In this document: positions 32,527 to 42,829 of the stretch, piece by piece
How positions within the stretch are numbered: position 1 is the first letter of the stretch
How the letters are laid out: each line of letters opens with the position of its first letter
Assembly (NCBI GenBank): GCA_019137255.1
Contig: WPDH01000557.1
Span: 1-43,183 of the forward strand
Origin: Corinectria fuckeliana
Lineage: Eukaryota > Ascomycota > Sordariomycetes > Hypocreales > Nectriaceae
Length of the DNA stretch: 43,183 bases
Direction: 5' to 3'
Position numbers and translations under genes: made by a program
The notes under the pieces: generated by a model
What the model was told of the DNA's origin: nothing
What the model saw: only the letters and a program-made list of their open reading frames with translations
The model's database searches: none

Positions 32527-35500
32527 TCACCTCACCGGAGAGCTGGGGCTGAGTCCTCCCATGCGACGGACCACCACTTGCATCTTCTCGATGAGTTCCG
32601 GAATCCGGTACGGCTTCACTAGCACATCGTCGCAGCCTGCTAGTTTCGCCTCCATCACCTGTTCAGGCCTTGCATTGGCCGTCACTGCAATGATCGGGAT
32701 ACGGCCTCCAGACGCACAAAACACATCGCCGTTTTGCTCCAGCTCGCGAATATGCCGTGTGCACGTCAGCCCATCTTGAATGGGCATCTCAATGTCCATC
32801 AGCACCATATTGATGGCGATTGGCAGCGAGTGTGGATTGTTCCTCGAAGCCGAGAGGCCAACAGCGCCACCAGTACTGAGACCGACCTTGGGAGTAACCC
32901 CCTGGTGCCGCTGCAGCTTCTCCAACGCTTCGATTCCGTGGTTCGCCACGTCGACAGTATATCCACGATCGGTGAGGCCACGCCGCGTGATCTGCTGGTT
33001 GATGAGGTTGTCCTCGACGATGAGAATGCCGTCAAGGCGGATGTTACCGCCTGGGTTCTGGTGCCGCTGGAGTCGAATGTCTCGAAAGTTCGATCCGCGA
33101 TTCCCCTCCGACATCTCTGCGGCATTGGTGCTGGCAACTAGTTTGGCAGCAGCCGCAACCGCCAAGGCTTCGTTTCTCGACGCCTCGCTCGGGAGGTACG
33201 CCTCAATATAAAACGCGAATGTCGATCCAACGCCAGGCTCGCTGGCCACGCCAATGGCTCCATTCTGCAATTCCGTCAAGCGGCGTGAAATGAAGAGGCC
33301 TAGCCCAGAACCTCCGTATTTGACGTGCGTCTTCGAGCTCGCTTGTACAAACCTATTGAACAGGTTCCCCATCTCCAGCGCAGTCAACCCCTGGCCAGTG
33401 TCCATTACTTCGAATAGGAGATAGACCGGATTGCTTCGACCGTGCAGCGCCGGCTGGTCATACTCCTCGGACATGTCGCAGAATCGAGGGATGAAATCGA
33501 CTGTTGTCAAGTCCTTAGACGGAGGTTCAAGAGAGCCTTTAACACATATCTTCACGTTGCGGGTTTTGCCGGATTTGGTGAATTTCAACGCGTTGGTGAG
33601 CAGATTGATGAGCACCTGCTTCACTCTCGACGGGTCCAGGTCCAAGTAGTCGTATGCGAGGTCCGTGTAAGACTTGTCAACGGAGGATGTCAACTCGATA
33701 TCTACACGGCGAGCCTCCACCTCGAACATCTTCAGTGCGTCGTGGGCAATCTGGATGGGATCGACCGTACACGGCGTGACGGCTAACAGCTTGGAGTCCA
33801 GCTTAGACATGGTGAGAATATCATCGACAATGCGCTTCTGATGCTGCGCGCAAGTCACGATAGTCTCGGCGTTCTCGATGCTGTCGTCCAGTAGCCGCTT
33901 TTCTTCTTCTGATCTTCCGACGCTGGGGCTCGGAACTGCTACATCGGCGTCGGCTCGAGTAGGCGTGAGTGGGTCCGGGTTCTCTATGATGTCCTGCACC
34001 CTGGAAAGGGATGCGATGATGGCGTCGGTGCAATGCAGGATAGCGCTAAGAGGGTTTCGCATCTCATGCGACGTCATGTCGATGAAGTTCTCCTGCTGTC
34101 TCTTCGATTCAATGGCCTCCTCCTTGCGCGACTTCTCTTGGTCGAGCTGCCATTTTTGCGACGACACGTCGCTCAAGCAGCCTGTAAATGAAAGGATGCC
34201 ACCGTCGGAGCTCTTGACCGGTATGAATGTAGCCAGAACCCATCGAGAAATGGTGGATACATTGCCGTCGTTGTCTTCGGTGACCCACGGGGCCTGAAGC
34301 CGAAACTCCGCAGTCTGAGGACGCCCCGACTCCCTTAGGTCCTCCAAGCTTTGATCGAGAATGACCAGGTCTTCTTTGACCACAAATTCGGGCCAGGGCT
34401 TGACTACGACCTTGTTAAGGTCGACCTTGGCTAGATTGGTAAGCTCCCAGAACAAGTTGTTCGCACTCAAAAGGCGGCCATCCAAGCTCATATCGTACAT
34501 GCCAACGGTTGCAAATTCGGCGAGCCGCTTAAGATTCTCTGCCTCCTGTGCTCGTCGGATAGCCTCTTCAGCGCTGTCCTTCTGTACTGTCACGTCGGTT
34601 AGACAAGTCAAAATCCGGATCACGCTGCCGCCAGGGGAACGTTCCGCCTTGATCGAGGCCAGGATATGGCAGGCCACTCCGTCGGCCGCTGTAGCTAAAG
34701 TGGCCGGGGGGGACTTGAGGCTTTCTAGCCCAGACCCGCCTTCGTTTCGCAGGATTCGGTACTCGAACGTCACCACATCCCTTTCTTCAACGTCTTTGTA
34801 TGCTTGGATCATCTTCGGCTTATCCTCCTCCAGGACTGACTCCAACAGAGCGCCGTGGCTTATGTTCCCTTTTGGGTAGCCCGTGATGCGATGCCAGGCA
34901 TCATTGGCAAATGTAACATTGCCGTCGGTATCGACGAAACACATTCCGACTGGGATGAACTCGGCAACGGCCGTGAGGGTCTGAACCGACCTATTCGTCT
35001 GTTCCGTCTGATACTCCAGCCTTTCTTTGAGCATGGCGTTATCATATGCGGCCTGCTCTGTGGCATTGCGTCTTCGGCGACTTTCCTCCTCCAAGAGAAC
35101 TGTCGAGGCAAGTGAGCTAGTCAGTTTCTGATTGAGCAGTGAAATGAACTGCCGGTAGTCACTGTCGTATGGGCGTCGAGGGTTCAGGCCGAGGAATAAG
35201 ATACCCATGACGTGTTCTTCCTTGGTGGGACGAATCGGGCATATGATTGCAGCTTGGCAGGCATCGCCAAACCCACGCCATTCGAGGCCATGGAGTAAAT
35301 CCTTGGGCAGTGTCCCATCCTTCGTTTGGAGCAGGAGGGGCTGGGGCGACTTCAACGACTCGCGAAACATGGGAGCAAGACCGTTCTCAGCGTCCCGAAG
35401 ATTGAGAACCAAGGGTGCGATACTGTGGTTCTCCGGCACCCCGAGGCATCCTTCCAAATTGCATTTCCTTGGGCACCTATACCTCGAAGTTGAGGAGTCG

Positions 35501-36708
35501 CTATCGCCGTCTTCGCCCACCGAGTAGATAAAGGCCAAGGGGACATCATAGGCTGGGCTCCAGCGCTCAAGCTCCTCGATCGTCCTCGTCCAGTATGACT
35601 TGACATCCCTAGTGGCGACTAGAGTCTCGCCGAGGTCTATCAGCATTTTCATCCTCCTCTCCCAAAGTCGCCTAGAAGTAGTTTCAAGAAGAGAGTGCTG
35701 TACACCCAGGCACCTTTTGTCGAAAACGATGGGGACAAGAGACCACTCGGCATATGTCTCCTCGGCGGATCCGTCGGCTTGTTCAATGAAGAATCTTGAC
35801 TCATCTTCGAATTTAGAGCTCTTTTTTAGGGGAGATGCGATTATATCTTGCAGTTTCTCCTTCAGATGAGGCCACACCTCGAACGCGGAACGTCCCAGCC
35901 ATTCAGGGTGCCTAGCGCCACAATACTTGGAGAACCCTTCGTTGTAGATGGTGGTGCAGTCAGGGCCCCAGTACAGGGCGATGGGCCTTGAGTCAGAAAT
36001 AACTTGGCTGAAGGTTTGCTGCAGTTGCGGTGGCCAGTTGTCCATGGGACCCAGTGAAGTTGAGCCCCAATCCACACTATGGACGATGTCAAGAAAGGGT
36101 TCAGGCTCAGAGTCGAAAATGGGGACCATGAGACCTGGATTGGTCTCATGGCGGTAGAGCATGGGCGTCTTGCTCTCGGAATTCCTCTGGGAGGCCAGAT
36201 TCGCAGCATCTGGCAGTGGGTCCTGGGTATAGGATCTCGATGCCGCAGGGTTTCCTGGCTTCCACTCGTTCCGTTTCTTCCTAGGGGGTTCCGATGAGGG
36301 GGCGATCTCGTTGCCGCTCATAACAACCCATTGCTTGCACACGATACTCCGCGTCCAGAAAACACCGAAGTAGGGGAGGGAGTGTTGGACGTCACCAGCG
36401 GTATGTGGCTCGGTGTTGAGGTGGAGCTCGGACTCGGAAGTCGAATTGGATGGCGGGCTGATGACCCAGTTCCAGAAGGGGGAATGAGAGTCATCTTGAG
36501 GGATGGAGCGGATGGATTGGTCAAGAGTGACGATGGTTTTCAAAGCCGGGTTTCGGTACAGGATGGCGTTGGAGGAAGCATTGGAGGAGGCGTCGGGGGA
36601 GGCATTGGAGGAGGCGTCGGAAGCGGAGGGCAGTTGGACGACGAAGGTCGGGCGAGGGTCGCAGCTGATGAGGTCTACGAGACCATGAGACTGCAATGAC
36701 GAAATCAT
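32527..36708 (-). CDS. Hybrid sensor histidine kinase with PAS domains
   Basis: An intronless 1393-residue kinase. Residues 1-180 are poorly conserved and include an Ala/Ser/Asn/Asp repeat (29-48). A PAS-like sensor follows at about 205-330 (SLGPMDNWPPQL, IALYWGPDCTTIYNEGFSKY), then a GAF-like segment (about 340-545), PAS at about 585-660 (VGMCFVDTDGNVTFANDAWH) and PAS at about 730-805 (VGMYDMSLDGRLLSANNLFW). The HisKA box FIDMTSHEMRNPLSAI carries phospho-acceptor His881. The ATPase domain shows INLLTNALKFTKSG (N box), VMDTGQGLT (G1) and GGSGLGLFISRRL (G2). The C-terminal receiver has IVEDN (Asp1233), phospho-acceptor Asp1305 in VLMDIEMP and Lys1365 in VKPY. All phosphorelay residues are intact. 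Signals would pass through a histidine phosphotransfer protein to response regulators. There is no membrane helix, so it should be cytosolic. It is not the HAMP-repeat (Nik1) type; I do not assign a group number. Confidence 0.93.
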   Translation of the reverse strand: MISSLQSHGLVDLISCDPRPTFVVQLPSASDASSNASPDASSNASSNAILYRNPALKTIVTLDQSIRSIPQDDSHSPFWNWVISPPSNSTSESELHLNTEPHTAGDVQHSLPYFGVFWTRSIVCKQWVVMSGNEIAPSSEPPRKKRNEWKPGNPAASRSYTQDPLPDAANLASQRNSESKTPMLYRHETNPGLMVPIFDSEPEPFLDIVHSVDWGSTSLGPMDNWPPQLQQTFSQVISDSRPIALYWGPDCTTIYNEGFSKYCGARHPEWLGRSAFEVWPHLKEKLQDIIASPLKKSSKFEDESRFFIEQADGSAEETYAEWSLVPIVFDKRCLGVQHSLLETTSRRLWERRMKMLIDLGETLVATRDVKSYWTRTIEELERWSPAYDVPLAFIYSVGEDGDSDSSTSRYRCPRKCNLEGCLGVPENHSIAPLVLNLRDAENGLAPMFRESLKSPQPLLLQTKDGTLPKDLLHGLEWRGFGDACQAAIICPIRPTKEEHVMGILFLGLNPRRPYDSDYRQFISLLNQKLTSSLASTVLLEEESRRRRNATEQAAYDNAMLKERLEYQTEQTNRSVQTLTAVAEFIPVGMCFVDTDGNVTFANDAWHRITGYPKGNISHGALLESVLEEDKPKMIQAYKDVEERDVVTFEYRILRNEGGSGLESLKSPPATLATAADGVACHILASIKAERSPGGSVIRILTCLTDVTVQKDSAEEAIRRAQEAENLKRLAEFATVGMYDMSLDGRLLSANNLFWELTNLAKVDLNKVVVKPWPEFVVKEDLVILDQSLEDLRESGRPQTAEFRLQAPWVTEDNDGNVSTISRWVLATFIPVKSSDGGILSFTGCLSDVSSQKWQLDQEKSRKEEAIESKRQQENFIDMTSHEMRNPLSAILHCTDAIIASLSRVQDIIENPDPLTPTRADADVAVPSPSVGRSEEEKRLLDDSIENAETIVTCAQHQKRIVDDILTMSKLDSKLLAVTPCTVDPIQIAHDALKMFEVEARRVDIELTSSVDKSYTDLAYDYLDLDPSRVKQVLINLLTNALKFTKSGKTRNVKICVKGSLEPPSKDLTTVDFIPRFCDMSEEYDQPALHGRSNPVYLLFEVMDTGQGLTALEMGNLFNRFVQASSKTHVKYGGSGLGLFISRRLTELQNGAIGVASEPGVGSTFAFYIEAYLPSEASRNEALAVAAAAKLVASTNAAEMSEGNRGSNFRDIRLQRHQNPGGNIRLDGILIVEDNLINQQITRRGLTDRGYTVDVANHGIEALEKLQRHQGVTPKVGLSTGGAVGLSASRNNPHSLPIAINMVLMDIEMPIQDGLTCTRHIRELEQNGDVFCASGGRIPIIAVTANARPEQVMEAKLAGCDDVLVKPYRIPELIEKMQVVVRRMGGLSPSSPVR
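36566..36621. repeat. Imperfect tandem repeat in the kinase N-terminus
   Basis: Repeats of GGAGGAAGCATT / GGAGGAGGCGTC units encode the ASSNA/SPDASS segment near residues 29-48 of the histidine kinase. Probably slippage-derived and variable between strains. Confidence 0.75.
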
Positions 36709-39040
36709 GTCAATCGCGACGCCGGGCTAGCAGAGACGGGAGTCCCGGCAGGTGTCGAGGCACAGAGCGAGCACCCGAGGCTAGGAGCAACGCGGGAGAG
36801 GGCAGGGGATTGGCGTCTTCATTCTATCTTTCGGGAGCGGTCATGGACTCGATACTGGTTTCGATACTGGACTCGATACTGGACTCGAGATGGCAGGGTG
36901 CACGCGATGGCAGGGGTGAGTGCGATGTTGCGACGGCGGTGGTGGTTGCACTGAGCTGAGAGAGGGAAGAGGGGAGAGGGAAGAAGTGGGCCAGCCTGTG
37001 TTGGTGGACGAAGATGAGGCTGCGAGGCATCACCAAGCTGGCGGAAAGGCGGCTTTAGGTATTGGCGTATTGGCGTTGCTTGGCGGACGACGTCCGCATC
37101 CACCCACCCCACCTGACGGCCGATGCACGCTATCTCTTTGCATCATTCCGCCGTCCAACGTGCCACCGTCCACTTCCACTTCCACCCCATCCAATATCCC
37201 GTCGTTCAAGCCCTTCCATCTCAGTGGATGGGCGTTGGATAGGTGGCGTTGGTGGCTGAGGCTTGACTTTTTAGCTCATCACCTACCAGCCCGTGCGCCA
37301 GTTGCAGCGCCGGGGAGTGATTAGTCGTTGCCACTGAAGGTCACCGTGTCGAGAGCCACTAATAAAAGCTACGTCGGGGAAAGCTCCGGCCTGTCTTCGT
37401 CGGATCGGCTGTCCCTGAATTAGGTATCACTTCCCTTTCCTATGGACTTCATATGGGGCACTACCTTGTCGACTTGGTAGGCCTCCAGCGGTGTGAACGA
37501 GGTACCTAGGTAGGGAACTTCCAACTTTGTCGACCGGGAGTGAGTGAGACAGACGGGTTATAGAGGCCCCAGGGGCTTTGACCAGGTTGCTGGTGATGGA
37601 AAGGTTAATCTCCATCACCCGGCCCGTTCCATGTTGTCGCATCTCAACGGACTTTTAGATCTTGTAGCCACATGAACTCGCATTAGTCGAACTTTGCCCC
37701 ATGATTGCTTTTACAAACCATTCCGTTTTGAAGAGATTAAGAGATGTAGGCAGCGCATGCATCTGGCCGGTCACGCTGTGATGCACATCTTGGACTCGTT
37801 CCTTCAAGACATGAACCCAGGTTATTTTTAATTTTGTAACATCCACATCTTGGACTACTATGGAGAGAGTACTTCGTGTATTTGTGTATTTGTACAGCCG
37901 AACTAAAAAGAGGCAAGCCTTACCGTGGTCTTCTGTGGCGTCCAACCGGTGAGACCGAGCCTTGCCGTCTTGCCGCTCTCTATTTGGGGGACATTGCTTC
38001 TTTGCTGACCAAACCGTTCGTCATTTATTGCTTGGAAGAAGCAATTATTCCGAAACACGCCTCTCGCTATACCCCGCCTCCCCGCCTAGGAACAGGTAGT
38101 ATGCGCTTCCCTTTCTTTTGCTTTTCTCTTCTCAGCCGGCTTGCCATTCCCCATGGATGGATCCCATCTGCTTTTTTGGCTGGGGCAAACACAGATCGTT
38201 CATTGCGGTGGCGTCGTCCACTGTCGAGGTCGCGTTACACAATGACGATTAAATCGGACCATGTTCGAGCATGTCTGCGACCTGTCACGTCAGCAACTTT
38301 TACTTGCCTCATTGAGAAAAGCCTACCTGCGCATCTCCCGCGCCCTCGGTACGTGTTGCTATTAGCGCTGACCTCTCCAGGTAAGGTACGTACTGCAAAT
38401 GAATGAGCTCCAGGTACCTTGGTAGATAGTTCGGGCCGCACGAAGCACCGTGCATCATATCTGATATTCATGATTCATCACTCATTTGATAGAGGAAAGA
38501 CCATTTAGAACTCATCTACTTGAAACGATAAGTAATGCAGCTGAAATGATACTATACCAATTCATAGTGGCTGACTGCCTTCATCCCTAAGGCCTGCACT
38601 TGGAATCATCCCAAACTCCTACCTTAGGTATCTATGACAACAGTTAATAGGATCCCCCTCCTTCAAACCAAGGCTTGCATGACTTCTCTTCGCCGGTCTA
38701 GGAAGGAGCACCTAGATACCCGTAAGTTCCAATTTTCAGGCAACTACCACCCTCGAGTTATGCATCAATGCCACCTCGTCCGAGCATCTTGGCTTCCAGC
38801 CACTCCCTTGATGCTTCTCATATACGTCCACTCGTCGATACACTCAGGCTCGCATCGCCCCCATCACCACATCACTCTTTGGTCATATCTTTTTTAGCCA
38901 TTCTGCTTTCGTCTTTGCTCTTCGCCGCCTCCCAGTCCATCATTCAAGCATTCACCCAATCAATTTTCGGCAACTCCTCTCGCCTCCAACATTTCACTGT
39001 TTCTCATACCGCGCCCAAGCCTGCAACCTCATCGTCAACT
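36709..39040. other. Intergenic region upstream of the histidine kinase
   Basis: About 2.3 kb. Next to the kinase start is a 12-bp tandem repeat (36847-36888). Frames of up to 176 codons at 37655-38406 on both strands carry no recognised domain. From about 38770 to 39040 the + strand is CT/CA-rich and reads like a 5' leader of the following broken gene. It is also open in that gene's frame back to 38768, with one hydrophobic stretch that would be a membrane helix if translated. Confidence 0.5.
36847..36888 (+). repeat. 12-bp tandem repeat ACTCGATACTGG
   Basis: Three full units and one half unit (the second unit starts TTTCGATACTGG). It lies about 140 bp upstream of the minus-strand kinase start, thus in its promoter or leader. 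Confidence 0.9.
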
Positions 39041-40420
39041 ATGGCTTGCCATGCCCATTGCTTCTTCGCCAATGAAGCTGGCTGGCGATGGGTCCATCAC
39101 GAGAAATCTTCGCCTTCCTACAAAGGCCAGACATAGTACTTCTGTCCAGCGCACCGAGTCTACCATGCCATGTACCTCTCCAGCCCTTCGGTTCAACCTC
39201 TCTGTGGCGAGTGCGCAGTCATCTTCTTTTACAAAATGCCCTCCGCAACTTGGCTACACCACCACGATCAACCAGCCGGAATGAGCGACACTGATGAGCT
39301 TCACGAGGAGGCAGTAAGGGACATGGCGGAATTGCTCTCCGAGACGAATGCAGCCCGGCCTATCGATGTGACGGATGGAATCGTGAGTAGCCAATCGTAC
39401 ATGGCACCATCTCGTTCACCGAATGTTCTCGATGATATCCGCAAGACCGACTTGACATATCAGTCTATATCGAGCAACCTGCTCCCCCACCCTCGCATCC
39501 CCGGCATGTTCCTCCTTCAATATCGCACCTTTGTCGGTGCTTATGCATACCAACCATGTGGCAAGGACATCGATCTTATGGGAGCATTCAAGGCTCTTCA
39601 TCCGTTGGACCGAAATGGAGATCCCTTATTCAAAGTGGCCCGAGAATGGTCCTGTATCGTCCAGGCTAGAGAGGGGTTGCCAAAGGAAGTCAGATAGGTT
39701 CTTGCCACCATTTACAACTTTGCGAACGAGATGCTTCGGCCCGAATACGACGTGGACGCACTGTGGCATATGCGGCCTTGGCTGATGTTTTGGTACGAAG
39801 TTGCTGATGCTCTCTTTGGGCTCTTCGGGGTCTTTGCAACCTCCCCAGATGTCGACTGGTTCACGCGGCCCACTGCCGTGACACTTGAGGAGGCAGTACC
39901 AAACGACAATCTCGCCGTACTCAGCCGGTGCCAGGCCCCTTCATCTCGCTCGTCCAGCATTGAAAGCGAGTTCAGTGATTCTACCATCATTCGAGAACGC
40001 CCTTTATCAATGGTCACTCTACCTCGATCGGCAAGTCAAAAAGCCTCTACCAGTGGTTTCCCAGCAGCGTATCTATGGCTGCGCAAGCAGCCTGGCTGGA
40101 GGAACATTGTTAGGCTTGAGCCTGGGCCATTCGACGGAGCTCCTGGAGGCCGAGTGTCTAGCCGGACAAGGCCAGCTAGCTCTCAAGATGTCCTAGCCAC
40201 GTCGTCGCATGATGCCAGGCCAAATCCGGCAGCAACTGAGTTTTCTCTCAAGGCAGCAAATATCGGAACCCCCCTTAGCAAATGTGTGCAGGTGCCGAAC
40301 AGCTCAGAGGATCTGTTCGCGGCCTGCAGTGACCACACCATTTCGAACTCGTCACGATCGAATTCTCCGCCCTATGAAGATAGCCTCCTAGAGAGCACCT
40401 TTCTAGAAGCTGTGCTCTAA
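39041..40420 (+). pseudogene. Broken orphan gene with two in-frame amber codons
   Basis: One frame stays open from 39041 (ATG GCT TGC; the frame is already open from 38768) to the TAA at 40418-40420, about 460 codons, apart from TAG at 39134-39136 and TAG at 39695-39697. No canonical intron can remove either codon. Both would be CAG before a C-to-T change, and both C's sit in CpA context, the preferred RIP target. The conceptual product begins with a Cys/His-rich module (ACHAHCFFANEAGWRWVHH, then FCPAHRVYHA and PLCGECAVIFF), which resembles a zinc-binding site. A conserved-looking middle follows (NLLPHPRIPGMFLLQYRTF; MLRPEYDVDALWHMRPWLMF), then a Ser-rich tail ending STFLEAVL. No named family is recognised. 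Read-through, or expression of a truncated protein from one of the three parts, cannot be excluded. Confidence 0.65.
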
Positions 40421-40803
40421 ATTGTGACTGACAATGGCTGCAAGCGAGGCGAGCTTGGATGGCATGAGTTACTGGATAGCTCGGTCTGGCAACTGCATTT
40501 CGGCTTGAGCAATTATTCTATACATGGATTTAGCGTCCCAAAAAGCGATTGAATAAGCAGGTTCACCTTTCTTTTCATAGTACATACAGCTTAATCACAT
40601 TGATGCGTCCATTTCGCGGTCGTCTCCCTACCTTGTCCAGCCTTTTACTCCGAAGATCATTGAACCTTCATTGAATACAAGTAGACTACAGACTCTTCTC
40701 TTCTCCGTCATCGTGCCATTGGACACACAAGACCCTATGGACTAACGGCGGTGTATCCTTTCATTTGAAGAAACCTGGTTGACATGTGCTTAAGGGCGAT
40801 GAC
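40421..40803. other. Convergent 3' spacer
   Basis: Lies between the broken gene (+) and the Mpv17-family gene (-). A/T-moderate, no coding signal seen. Confidence 0.55.
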
Positions 40804-41608
40804 TTATTGCGCAGAAAGCAAGCTCATGTAAATGCCCCAGACCACCCCAGCCAGAGAACCGACGAGGTTTCGGCCCTGCACAGTTTTAACAGCAGAGAAG
40901 TTTATTAGGCTAACGGCGGGCCAGAGTTTCCAACCGGCAACAAGGATGGGCCAGAACTCGTCGAGGGAAGCAGCCCAGACTGTGTCGAAGTCAACACGGG
41001 AGAGGTCGACAGTACCCGGGCTGGTCCAGAAGGAAATGGCCTTGGGAAGGCTGGTGATGCGGGGTGCAGGATGCAGGGCGGCGCGGGCTGAGTAGGTGTA
41101 GGTGCTGAAGAGGAGCGTGTTGAGAGCGGCACCGACGGTCTGGTCGAGGAGCAGCTTGACGGCGGTGTTGCGGACGGAGAGCTTGGGCGCCGGGGGAGGC
41201 GTGTCGGACTTCTTGGGGTGAGGAGGGGCAGGGTAGGCTGGAAATGTAGATTCTAGGAATTCCTGCCTAGAGAGGTGTGAGGTGTGAGTTGAGGGGAATG
41301 AGAGGACATGTGAGGCGAGGAGGTTCGTTCACTCACCAGAGGAAGTTGGGCGGAGTGCTAATCACGTTGAACAGCAGGAACTGGAAAACCGGCACCCAGT
41401 CTATCGTCACTTCGGACTGTAGTCAAGAAAACTTAGCTCTCTTGATATTTTTACATGGCACCAAACTTCGAGATAGCCGAGGGTAGGTCTCATCGCTTCA
41501 TACCCCAGTCTTGTACGCGGAGATGACCTGCGCCAGGATATTGGCCAGTCCGCCCAGCGCAGCGGACTGGATCATGGCCATGACCATGGGAGGATAGCTG
41601 AGCGACAT
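40804..41608 (-). CDS. Mpv17/PMP22-family inner-organelle membrane protein
   Basis: A three-exon minus-strand gene not visible as a single open frame: 41504-41608, 41337-41416 and 40804-41266, with introns of 87 bp (gtatga...ctacag) and 70 bp (gtgagt...ctctag). It encodes 215 residues, the normal family length. It starts MSLSYPPMVMAMIQSAALGG, then LANILAQVISAYKTG, VPVFQFLLFNVISTPPNFLW with QEFLESTFPAYP, and VRNTAVKLLLDQTVGAALNT. The C-terminal signature is present: DEFWPILVAGWKLWPAVSLI, then NFSAVKTVQGRNLVGSLAGV and VWGIYMSLLSAQ. Four hydrophobic segments fit the family topology. Homologues (Mpv17, yeast Sym1, PMP22, Woronin sorting complex protein) sit in mitochondrial inner or peroxisomal membranes and form or modulate channels; which organelle applies here cannot be told. 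All three exon joins keep the frame and restore conserved sequence. Confidence 0.88.
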
Positions 41609-42039
41609 GTCGGCGAGGGTTGTCCTTGTCGACTCGGGAAAGGAGATAAGGAGGTATAGTATAGAGATGGGCGAGGAGGAGGGAGTACGAATACAATTAT
41701 CTAGGATATCGGTGTAATCGAGATGTTCTGCGCACGGCCGAATGCAATGTGCTGGCAGTTGGCCATTGGCGAGGGAGAGAGGTCAGCTTTGGGTGGACGC
41801 TATCTAATTAAGCTAGGCGGGGAAGGCCACCGCCTTCTGCTTTAGGTAAGGCGCCGTCCTTGACATTTCACTGTTTTGTGATGTTATCAGAGCATCTGTA
41901 TTATCCTATTCTTGAACTCTCGCAGCATATTGCATATTAGGGGTAGAAGATAGAACTTCAAGGGATATGGAGTGAGTCTTACTATCCGCTTCCATTGAGA
42001 TATTACGACTAGATCTCCTAAACGGATGCCCTCCACCCA
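41609..42039. other. Promoter of the Mpv17-family gene and spacer
   Basis: No gene seen. The first about 90 bases upstream of the ATG are the probable leader; the remainder is A/T-moderate. Confidence 0.5.
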
Positions 42040-42829
42040 TGTCGGATAATTGTCAGTGGCTACTCTTCCAGGGAGGGTGGCACAGACTCGGAAGATCTAG
42101 ACTTCATCAACATCATGCAGAGGAAGACGATAATCGAGACCAACATTGCCGCGTGCAGCACCCATTGAATATCGTAAACCACAGTTGTCAAGCCCATACC
42201 ACCGAACCGGGTCATCGTCCCGCCTTCGAAGCGGTCCTTGTCCACTAGGAAGAGGCTTTGGAAACGAGCGCTGAGTGAGTAAATCGCCCGAATCGTCCCC
42301 GAGTGGTGAAGAGGGCCTGCTGAGCCCCCCTAAGTCCGGATCCATCACACTTGTTGACCGAATCAAAGAATTGATGTTTGAGTTTGTCTTTTTCGGATAT
42401 CCAGTACCGAACGATGTGACGGCGTACCTGTGGTCGGAGTGAATAATCAGGGGTTATTCATTGTCACGATTAGGGCGACGCCATTAAAAGGCGAGCATCC
42501 GTCAATTGGAAATGAAGTTTCCGTTGGGAACAGAATATGCAGTGCTGGGAACCTTCTTGTCAGGCTAGTGACAGTTGTGGACTGCATGGATAGCAGCGTC
42601 CCCGTCTCGATTGTGTAGTTGTAGTCTGACGAGTTCGCGGTCGGCTGTTGCACTGCTTGGGCTGTGTCCGTTGTGCATGAGGGTACTTCTAAAGATGAGG
42701 GCGTTATAGCTAGGATTCTCGCGGTCGCTTTGCTCGAATACGATGGTCTGTCGAGACCAGACGAATTGCCGCGCAAGAGGATCGAGACCAGCGGTAAGCA
42801 AAGTCAACACAGCGCCAAACTGGAGGTAT
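42040..42829 (-). pseudogene. Decayed, 5'-truncated membrane-protein gene, possibly DUF3176-like
   Basis: On the minus strand, coding-like pieces appear in different frames. Directly after the AT-rich repeat is YLQFGAVLTLLTAGLDPLAR followed by QFVWSRQ, which resembles the helix-plus-DPxxQQ segment of fungal DUF3176 proteins. An overlapping frame has an NSSDYNYTIETGTLL stretch. Near 42060-42245 a hydrophobic helix (VVYDIQWVLHAAMLVSIIVF) followed by basic KSRSSE looks like a C-terminal membrane segment. Stops and frame changes prevent one continuous reading, and the upstream part is lost at the repeat boundary at 42829. Introns might join some pieces, but I could not find a consistent set. The family match is tentative. 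Confidence 0.4.

Noticed and set aside
37876..38406. 176-codon + frame
   Set aside because: No domain and no leader or splice support; amino-acid composition unlike neighbouring genes.
38722..38739. Apparent mini-intron GTAAGT...TTTCAG
   Set aside because: Only 18 bp, too short for a spliceosomal intron; chance match upstream of the broken gene.
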